Source of the DNA: Thermoplasmata archaeon
GTDB taxonomy: Archaea; Thermoplasmatota; Thermoplasmata; Halarchaeoplasmatales; Halarchaeoplasmataceae
Assembly (NCBI GenBank): GCA_007129655.1
Contig: SKVC01000043.1
Location: 1 to 14,073, forward strand
DNA length: 14,073 nt
Direction: 5' to 3'
Numbering within the stretch: the stretch's first letter is position 1; each line of letters starts with the position of its first letter. Positions 1 through 5,663 of the stretch are shown here, one piece after another. The position numbers and the translations under genes were made by a program. The notes under the pieces were generated by a model. The model was not told the DNA's origin and searched no databases. It was given only the letters and a program-made list of their open reading frames with translations.

Positions 1-1
1 A

Positions 2-1183
2 AAAACAGTTGAAAAAGCCTTCAAGGCCAGACTCATAAAAGTGATAGCTGCTACACCGACACTCGCCGCGGGTATAAATCTACCTGCCAGACGGGTGGTA
101 ATTCGAGATTGGAGGAGATACGATGCTCTGCATGGTTTCAATACACCTCTTTCGGTCATGGAAGTCAGGCAGATGTGCGGAAGGGCCGGTAGACCCGGGT
201 ACGATGACATCGGTGAAGCGATATTGATAGCCAAAAGGAAGAACGAAGTCCGGGCTCTCATAGATCAATACATATATGGAGAAAACGAGGTTGTAGTGTC
301 AAGGATGGCTATGGAAACATCCTTGAGAAAACATCTATTGGCACTTATAGCGACCTCCCACTGCAGGTCAAGAGAAGAGATAGACGAATTTATGGCCGGT
401 ACCTTTTTTGCACGATACGGAGGTATCGAGGGTATGTGGGGCAAGATAGAAGAAACGCTTTACCTATTGGAGGAAAATGAACTGCTCGATGTGAAAAATA
501 GCGTTTTAAAAGCGACTCCCTTCGGAAAGCGTGTGTCCGATCTCTACATCGATCCTCTATCCGGGGTAAAGATCAAAGAAGCGTTGAATAGGGGAAAAAG
601 AGGTATTCCACTCTCCTATTTGCACACAGTCTGCGATACACCGGATGTATATACGCTGTTCTTAAGAAAAAGTGAAATAGAATACCTTCTGACAGAAGTG
701 AACAGGTACCGTGCGGATCTATTCGAAGAACCACCTGATGATCAGGGAGATCTGGAAGCATATCTCACTGCTTTTAAGACGGCACTTATGTTAAATGACT
801 GGATAAACGAAGAAACCGAAGATGAAATCGCCAAGCGATACGATATAGGTCCCGGTGATATCAGAAATAGGGTCGAAACCGCAGAATGGTTGCTCCATTC
901 TGCTGCCGAACTAGCTAAGATGTTTGATAATCAAAAAGCTACGGATTTAAGAGAACTGACTTTACGGATGAAATACGGTATAAAAGAGGAATTACTGCCA
1001 CTTATGAGTATAAAACAGATAGGCAGAATAAGGGCGAGAACCCTTTTTAACGCAGGTTATAAAAACGCTGAAGACATCGCTAATGCCAGTCCCGAAGAAT
1101 TAAGAAATTTGCCAGGGATAGGTGAACGGCTTTCAACAAGAGTCGCAGAAAAACAACCCCAGACTTCATTGAGTGATTTTTAG
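2..1183 (+). CDS. hel308: Hel308-type DNA helicase, C-terminal part (5' end outside window)
   Basis: This is the C-terminal part of a superfamily 2, Hel308/Hjm-type DNA helicase, which in archaea unwinds forked DNA with 3'-5' polarity during replication restart and repair. The frame is open from base 2, so the N-terminal RecA domain (Walker A, DEAH box) lies upstream. Visible are motif V (ATPTLAAGINLPARR, bases 50-94) and motif VI (QMCGRAGRPG, from 170), followed by the winged-helix and ratchet regions. The C-terminal domain 5 has the typical IRAR element (1028-1039) and a helix-hairpin-helix (LPGIGERL, about 1124-1147). The last residues, QTSLSDF, resemble a truncated PCNA-interaction peptide. 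An internal GTG at 41 is not the start, since conserved sequence runs through it. The stop overlaps the end of the convergent gene by four bases. Family assignment is firm; the partner role is inferred. Confidence 0.95.
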   Translation, partial: KTVEKAFKARLIKVIAATPTLAAGINLPARRVVIRDWRRYDALHGFNTPLSVMEVRQMCGRAGRPGYDDIGEAILIAKRKNEVRALIDQYIYGENEVVVSRMAMETSLRKHLLALIATSHCRSREEIDEFMAGTFFARYGGIEGMWGKIEETLYLLEENELLDVKNSVLKATPFGKRVSDLYIDPLSGVKIKEALNRGKRGIPLSYLHTVCDTPDVYTLFLRKSEIEYLLTEVNRYRADLFEEPPDDQGDLEAYLTAFKTALMLNDWINEETEDEIAKRYDIGPGDIRNRVETAEWLLHSAAELAKMFDNQKATDLRELTLRMKYGIKEELLPLMSIKQIGRIRARTLFNAGYKNAEDIANASPEELRNLPGIGERLSTRVAEKQPQTSLSDF

Positions 1184-1491
1184 GATAACTTTTTAACTTT
1201 TCGACCTAGCTGTTTTTCCACGGATTCTATCTTACCCGTTATTCTTCCTTCGGCCCCTTCTCGATCATCAACTTTTATTGAGGTTGAAACCCGACGGGAA
1301 CGCTTTCTCATCTCCATATGGCAGGATCGTATCAGTTCCATAACGTCGTCCCAATCTCCTTCGACAATAGTTCCCATGGGGGTGAGGACGTATTCCAAAC
1401 CGCTTTCATCCACTAGATCCAATACCTTGGATACATATTTGCTAAGACTTTCTCCCCTGTCTAAGGGTACGATAGTGAATTCTGCTATCAT
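1180..1491 (-). CDS. MTH1187/YkoF-family thiamine-binding-like protein (DUF77)
   Basis: This is a small cytoplasmic protein of about 103 residues in the MTH1187 family (UPF0045/DUF77, thiamine_BP), which folds as a ferredoxin-like beta-alpha-beta unit and oligomerises. Recognisable elements are the start MIAEFTIVPLDRGESLSKYV, the block LTPMGTIVEGDWDDVM in the middle, and RVSTSIKVDDREG toward the end. YkoF relatives bind thiamine pyrimidine-type ligands; the physiological role of the archaeal members is not settled. A longer reading from an ATG at 1512 would add seven residues, MVLIIVN, that family members lack. The ATG at 1491 matches the family start and sits about 28 bases from a TATA-like box, as expected for a leaderless mRNA. 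It is convergent with hel308 and overlaps it by 4 bases (TTAG, 1180-1183). Length is typical. No ribosome binding site is evident. Confidence 0.88.
   Translation of the reverse strand: MIAEFTIVPLDRGESLSKYVSKVLDLVDESGLEYVLTPMGTIVEGDWDDVMELIRSCHMEMRKRSRRVSTSIKVDDREGAEGRITGKIESVEKQLGRKVKKLS
1190..1202 (+). terminator. Candidate T-tract terminator for hel308
   Basis: Two short T runs (T5 at 1190-1194, T4 at 1198-1201) begin just after the hel308 stop codon. Archaeal transcription commonly ends at T tracts without a hairpin. The tract lies inside the 3' coding end of the opposing gene, where it encodes its Lys-rich C-terminus. The runs are short, so this is a weak call. Confidence 0.3.
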
Positions 1492-1512
1492 GTTTACTAT
1501 GATTAGAACCAT

Positions 1513-1528
1513 ACATTATAAAACATTT
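1513..1528 (-). promoter_or_regulatory. TATA-like box for the MTH1187-family gene
   Basis: Read on the minus strand this is GTTTTATAATGT, with the core TTTTATAA at 1516-1523. Its centre is about 28 bases from the ATG at 1491, the usual distance from an archaeal TATA box to the transcription start. This favours a leaderless transcript starting at or next to that ATG and explains the lack of a ribosome binding site. Assigned by eye from spacing and composition. Confidence 0.5.
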
Positions 1529-1570
1529 GAAGAATATTTTGCAAAGGAATCTAAATACTCTGAAGAGTTA

Positions 1571-1587
1571 AGAAAATTATTTATAGA
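1571..1587 (+). promoter_or_regulatory. Candidate TATA box and upstream purine-rich element for the importer operon
   Basis: An A-rich purine stretch (AGAAAA, 1571-1576) precedes TTATTTATAGA (1577-1587), which resembles a BRE plus TATA box. A start about 25 bases downstream, near 1610, would leave a leader of roughly 40 bases carrying the ribosome binding site GAGGTG (1636-1641). A second AT-rich candidate, TTTAATAA at 1621-1628, would give a leaderless mRNA that omits the ribosome binding site, so it is less favoured. The gap also carries the divergent promoter of the MTH1187-family gene. Confidence 0.4.
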
Positions 1588-1635
1588 GTACCACTTTAAC
1601 AGTATCTGTTAGAGAAAAACTTTAATAATTGTAAT

Positions 1636-1641
1636 GAGGTG
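1636..1641 (+). promoter_or_regulatory. Ribosome binding site of the solute-binding protein gene
   Basis: GAGGTG lies 8 bases before the ATG at 1650 and is complementary to the usual 3' end of archaeal 16S rRNA. The same hexamer recurs ahead of the DppC-like gene and the OppD-like gene, which supports it as the working motif in this genome. Confidence 0.75.
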
Positions 1642-1649
1642 TTTCAAAC

Positions 1650-4625
1650 ATGAACAAGAAGTTGCTAAGAAACCTTGGCGGTAAAATAACAGTTTTAGCC
1701 ACACTGTGCGTAATACTTTTTTTATTGATGAGTATTACAGCACCAGTAACGAACGCTCAGGTGACCCCAACAGGTCAACCGGAAGAAAGAACTAAGTCAG
1801 ATAATTATCTGACAGCTGCGATGCAGAGTCCGATTGAAAATCTTAATCCGTTAACTATATCGGACGTATGGAGTGCCTATACTGCAAGAGGTCCCATATA
1901 TGGTGGGATGAGTGGTTATCACCCCGAATCCGAACAGATAGTTCCATATATGGCATACGATTGGAGTCCAATCGGCCCAAGCGGTGATCATGAGAATGGT
2001 GCAAGATATGACCCTTCAATGAATTATGATGGTGAAGGTAATTGGGATCCTTCTCAAGCATATACCGTTGCAGATGGTAATGACCCAGATACAGTGGCCA
2101 ATGAAGCCATACCCAGCGCAGATCTTGAAATTGTTCTTAGGATAAGACCTGGAATCCTTTTCCACCGAACACACGAATGGACTGATGACGTATGGACATC
2201 ACCGAGAAATCCGGATTTCACTATGCCTATGGAAAAGATGAAGGAAACAACGGCACACGATATTGTTTTTGCCGGCGAAATGTTACAGTGGAAAGCACCT
2301 CTATTTCAGTCAAGTTTCCTGTATCTCAATCAAGACACAACAGGCGATGGAGGGGAAGCTAATGATCCTAACTGGGTAGTTAATGGCGGTAAAGGAATGT
2401 ACGAAGGTATGCAATTGTATGAAATGGGCGATTCAGTTTGTGATTACAGTATACGCTTCGAACTCGATAGACCTTACGCTTCATACGAATTTATATTCCC
2501 GATGTCTATGTCCATGAAAGTATGGGCAGAAAACACCTTACTTGATACTGGTTCCGACAACGCCTTAAGGTGGGATCTAGGCCAAGGAGGCAGCATAGAA
2601 GACCAGCGTCGAGCTATAGTCGGTAATGGTGCTTTTATGTGGACAGATTGGGATCCTGGTAACTTTATAAGATTGGACAAAAATCCCGATTATTATATAG
2701 ACGGAACTCTTGACCAGGATAGGCCATACGGTTTGAGCCTTAATGGTCTCGATATGCGCCCGCATATCGATGGGTTAGAATTCATTGTAAGATCCACTAC
2801 CGATGCAGCAATTCTTTCTCTAGAAAGAGGAGAAGTAGATGCACTACCGTGGCCTGTTGATCCCGGTTACATAACACGAGTTCAGCAACATCCCGATTTG
2901 GATGTTATGTCTACACCCGATTTCGGTTTCTTCTACATGGGTTTCAATATGAGGAAACCTGCATTTGGTTATGCCGATTATCCCGGAGCCGGAGAGAGAC
3001 TTGGTGATTGGTACGGTGAGGATATCGGTCAAAAATTCAGACAGGCAGTAACTCATGCAACAGACAAATCATACATCGTAAATAATCTTCTACAGGGATA
3101 CGGCGCAGTAGGTTGGTCCGTTGTATCTCCGGATAATAATCTATATCACAATAGAACAGTTCAAAGATATCCCTTTGACTTGGCAGAAACTAAACGATTG
3201 CTCGAAGAACAGAACGAAATCTGGCGAGATAATTTAGACGGTTTCAATACGGTTTGGACTGCGCCGGGCTCCGGTGAGGATCCCGCACCATACCCCATAC
3301 CACGAAAAGATGCTGGAGGTAACATATATGAAGACACAAGTACTTTCTACCTCCGCACCCCGACTGCAGATTACGATCCAATCAGAGCAAAGGCAGGTCA
3401 GCTTGTCGCGGACACACTCCGTGAAGAATGTGGTGTCCAGATACAAGCACAGCCCATGATATTCCAGACTCTTGCTCAAAGACTAGATCCAGGAATAGCA
3501 GACTTCGATATATTCATGTTAGGATGGTCTATAGGCGGTTTCGATTCGTTGGGAAGTCTCCAAGCTTTCTTCCACTCTAGAAACGATATACCCGGTGGTT
3601 ACAATTTCCCGGGGATCAGAAGTGAAAGATTTGACACGATCGTTGAGCGAGCAGAAAGGGAAATGAACCCTACAGAAAGGACAAGACTTGTCATGCAGTT
3701 ACAGGGTATCTTATCTCAAGAACTTCCTTACAACGTACTTTACTTCAGAAGTCAGGTAAACGGTTATCGTAACGAGTGGACAGGTTGGGTACCATGGCCA
3801 GGTGGAATCTGGAATGGATTCTCCTTCTCTAATGTACGAAAAGGTGGAGACACAGGAGGATTATCTATGGCAGCACCGAGTGACGTGAGTCGAACAACAC
3901 AACACGATGTTACAATACGTTTGATGGATGGTCAAGGTAATCCAAGAGCAGGAGTAGATGTCGATCTATCGGTCACTCACACTGCACAAGGCGCGGTTTT
4001 CCAAGCTAAAGGAGCATCAGTTACAGATTCAACAGGGGTACTCAACGCAACCTTTACGGCACCGGACATCACCGAGCCGACGGTTGTTACGTTAACAGCC
4101 GAGCTTATCGATGAAGATATTATGGTGAGCAGAGGTGTGAACGTCTATCCAACACAGATTCCTAAATTGTATCTAAGTGGAAGCGTTGACCTCGACATCA
4201 TAAAACACGACGACATGGCTATCATTACTCTACAATTGCAAGCCGACGAACCTGATCTAGAAAACGTTACTATCAGTATTTCCATAACACCGGATGTCGG
4301 TAATCCTGCTGTTGATAGAACATTCCCTATGGAAATCTCAGCAGGGGAAACAGTAACCGTTAATTTCCAGGCGACAGATGTAGAGGAAGACAGCATCAGA
4401 CGTTACACGATCGAATTTGATGCGGTTAAAATCGGTTACGAATCAGACCTTGAAAGATTGAACATAATGGTAGAAGGACCAGAAGGAGAAGGCAACGGCA
4501 ATGGCACACCTGCACCAGGTATTTTACCCCTACTTGTAGGAGCCGCCGGAGTCGCCTGTCTGGTTCACATACTAGATTCTCGTCACAAGTCAAAAAAACA
4601 CGAATCTAGACGGGAAAAAAACTAA
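1650..4625 (+). CDS. Membrane-anchored peptide/nickel-type (family 5) solute-binding protein with C-terminal beta-sandwich domains
   Basis: This is the extracellular substrate receptor of the ABC importer encoded downstream (991 residues; typical OppA/DppA about 500-600). Residues 1-37 form a secretory signal peptide with a hydrophobic core and an ATNAQ-like cleavage region; there is no lipobox cysteine. The family 5 binding domain covers about 50-730, with the conserved FRQAVTHATDK segment (463-473) and the DFDIFMLGW strand (618-626). An Asp/Asn/Gly-rich extra segment lies at about 108-160. An invasin/Big-1-like Ig domain follows (about 750-834), then a second beta-sandwich (about 838-943), a Gly/Asn/Glu linker (944-957), one membrane helix (about 957-975) and a basic tail. 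The signal peptide plus C-terminal helix anchor the protein with the receptor outside. Likely ligands are oligopeptides, but sequence alone does not fix the substrate. It is the first gene of the operon. Confidence 0.92.
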   Translation: MNKKLLRNLGGKITVLATLCVILFLLMSITAPVTNAQVTPTGQPEERTKSDNYLTAAMQSPIENLNPLTISDVWSAYTARGPIYGGMSGYHPESEQIVPYMAYDWSPIGPSGDHENGARYDPSMNYDGEGNWDPSQAYTVADGNDPDTVANEAIPSADLEIVLRIRPGILFHRTHEWTDDVWTSPRNPDFTMPMEKMKETTAHDIVFAGEMLQWKAPLFQSSFLYLNQDTTGDGGEANDPNWVVNGGKGMYEGMQLYEMGDSVCDYSIRFELDRPYASYEFIFPMSMSMKVWAENTLLDTGSDNALRWDLGQGGSIEDQRRAIVGNGAFMWTDWDPGNFIRLDKNPDYYIDGTLDQDRPYGLSLNGLDMRPHIDGLEFIVRSTTDAAILSLERGEVDALPWPVDPGYITRVQQHPDLDVMSTPDFGFFYMGFNMRKPAFGYADYPGAGERLGDWYGEDIGQKFRQAVTHATDKSYIVNNLLQGYGAVGWSVVSPDNNLYHNRTVQRYPFDLAETKRLLEEQNEIWRDNLDGFNTVWTAPGSGEDPAPYPIPRKDAGGNIYEDTSTFYLRTPTADYDPIRAKAGQLVADTLREECGVQIQAQPMIFQTLAQRLDPGIADFDIFMLGWSIGGFDSLGSLQAFFHSRNDIPGGYNFPGIRSERFDTIVERAEREMNPTERTRLVMQLQGILSQELPYNVLYFRSQVNGYRNEWTGWVPWPGGIWNGFSFSNVRKGGDTGGLSMAAPSDVSRTTQHDVTIRLMDGQGNPRAGVDVDLSVTHTAQGAVFQAKGASVTDSTGVLNATFTAPDITEPTVVTLTAELIDEDIMVSRGVNVYPTQIPKLYLSGSVDLDIIKHDDMAIITLQLQADEPDLENVTISISITPDVGNPAVDRTFPMEISAGETVTVNFQATDVEEDSIRRYTIEFDAVKIGYESDLERLNIMVEGPEGEGNGNGTPAPGILPLLVGAAGVACLVHILDSRHKSKKHESRREKN

Positions 4626-4637
4626 AACCCCAAACCC

Positions 4638-4660
4638 TTTCCCTCTTTAATATTTAATAC
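4638..4660 (+). promoter_or_regulatory. Gap between binding protein and permease: pyrimidine-rich tract then TATA-like sequence
   Basis: This is the only sizeable gap inside the importer operon. A pyrimidine-rich stretch (TTTCCCTCTTT, 4638-4648) overlaps a TATA-like TTTAATATTTAATA (4646-4659). It could give partial termination after the abundantly needed binding protein, a secondary promoter for the membrane and ATPase genes, or both. If the internal promoter were used, transcription would start near 4675-4680, close to the GTG at 4679. No clear hairpin was seen. This is a suggestion from composition and position only. Confidence 0.3.
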
Positions 4661-4687
4661 AGTGAAAATGAAAAGGAAGTGCTAAAA

Positions 4688-5653
4688 ATGAAACTCTCGA
4701 AATTTATAATCGGTCGGACAATACAGGTATTTATCACCTTGTTGATAATCTTGACGTTATTGTTCTTAATCTTCAGGCTTATGCCCGGAGATCCAACAAG
4801 CCACGTGATCGATCCCGGTATGTCTCCTGAAGCAAGAGAAAGTCTTATGGAGCTATATGGTTTAGACAGGCCACTTTATGCCCAATACGGGCTTTATATG
4901 AGGAATATGCTTACCGGGCGATTTGGAACATCTTTTAGAACTCAAAATCCTGTTTTCATGGATTTACGGCCACGTATAATGCCTACATTACTTCTATTTG
5001 GTACATCTATGATCATCGTCTATATCTTAGGAATTTTACTAGGTATGTTCATGGCGTGGAATCGTGGTTCAAAACTTGAGATGGGAGGTATAGTTGGTAG
5101 TCTTACGTTTAGGTCCATGCCTTATTTTTGGTTTGGGCTACTAATGTTATTTGCATTTGCAGGCGAGTTAGAATGGTTCCCTACAGGAGGTATGAAGACA
5201 GCCGGAGTTGATATGCCTGCACACAAGGAAGCCTTGGACATATTATACCATATGACTTTACCTTTGATAACTATGGTTATTGTCGGTATCGGCGGAATAG
5301 CACTTCTCATGCGCCAAAGTATGCTTGATACTCTCGGAGAAGATTATATAGTAACGGCCCGAGCGAAAGGTCTCCCGGAAAATAAGATAATGATCCATCA
5401 CGCAGCAAGGAATGCTTTGCTACCTATTGTCACTTCCATAGCAATATCCATCGCTTTCATTTTTGCAGGAGGCGTAATTACAGAGATAGTATTCTCTTGG
5501 CCGGGATTAGGTTCTCTTTTGATTACCCGTACCCTAGCACAAGATTATCCTGTAGTCGAAGGCGCCTTCTTCATAATAGCAATATTAGTGTTGGTTATGA
5601 ATGCGGTATCAGATGTTTTCTACGCGTTCCTAGATCCAAGAGTAAAATTATAG
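4688..5653 (+). CDS. dppB: DppB/OppB-type ABC importer permease
   Basis: This is one of the two membrane permeases of a peptide/nickel-family ABC importer, about 321 residues, the usual DppB size. Residues 1-75 form the BPD_transp_1 N-terminal region, with a membrane helix at about 8-30, the LMPGDP motif (31-36) and the YGLDRPLYAQY block. Further helices lie near 99-124, 134-158, 190-208, 245-266 and 290-314. The EAA loop that docks on the ATPase is visible as EDYIVTARAKGLPENKI (218-234) followed by HHAARNALLP. A GTG at 4679 would add three residues, but the ATG at 4688 is better spaced from the purine-rich GGAAGTG (4675-4681). It lies 62 bases after the binding protein, and its stop codon contributes the first G of the next gene's ribosome binding site. 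Its substrate is shared with the rest of the complex, presumably peptides. Confidence 0.93.
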   Translation: MKLSKFIIGRTIQVFITLLIILTLLFLIFRLMPGDPTSHVIDPGMSPEARESLMELYGLDRPLYAQYGLYMRNMLTGRFGTSFRTQNPVFMDLRPRIMPTLLLFGTSMIIVYILGILLGMFMAWNRGSKLEMGGIVGSLTFRSMPYFWFGLLMLFAFAGELEWFPTGGMKTAGVDMPAHKEALDILYHMTLPLITMVIVGIGGIALLMRQSMLDTLGEDYIVTARAKGLPENKIMIHHAARNALLPIVTSIAISIAFIFAGGVITEIVFSWPGLGSLLITRTLAQDYPVVEGAFFIIAILVLVMNAVSDVFYAFLDPRVKL

Positions 5654-5659
5654 AGGTGA
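5653..5659 (+). promoter_or_regulatory. Ribosome binding site of the DppC-like gene, overlapping the dppB stop codon
   Basis: GAGGTGA begins with the last base of the dppB TAG stop and ends four bases before the ATG at 5664. The overlap points to tight translational coupling of the two permeases. Confidence 0.75.
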
Positions 5660-5663
5660 AAAA

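Noticed and set aside
41..1183. GTG at 41 as the start of a separate gene
   Set aside because: Conserved Hel308 sequence (VEKAFKARLIK) continues in frame upstream to the window edge, so this is an internal valine.
1180..1512. Longer reading of the MTH1187-family gene from ATG 1512
   Set aside because: The extra seven residues are not found at the family N-terminus, and the ATG at 1512 is only a few bases from the TATA-like box, too near for a transcript to include it.
1376..1612. Plus-strand open frame of 78 codons crossing the divergent promoter gap
   Set aside because: It runs antisense through the conserved MTH1187-family gene and then through AT-rich promoter sequence; the translation resembles no family I know.
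1492..1649. Possible riboswitch or small RNA in the divergent gap
   Set aside because: The gap is short and AT-rich and is accounted for by two promoters and one ribosome binding site; I could not find a paired structure.
3234..3479. Minus-strand 81-codon open frame within the binding protein gene, and similar antisense frames elsewhere
   Set aside because: Such frames lie wholly inside strongly supported genes, show no family resemblance and lack initiation signals.
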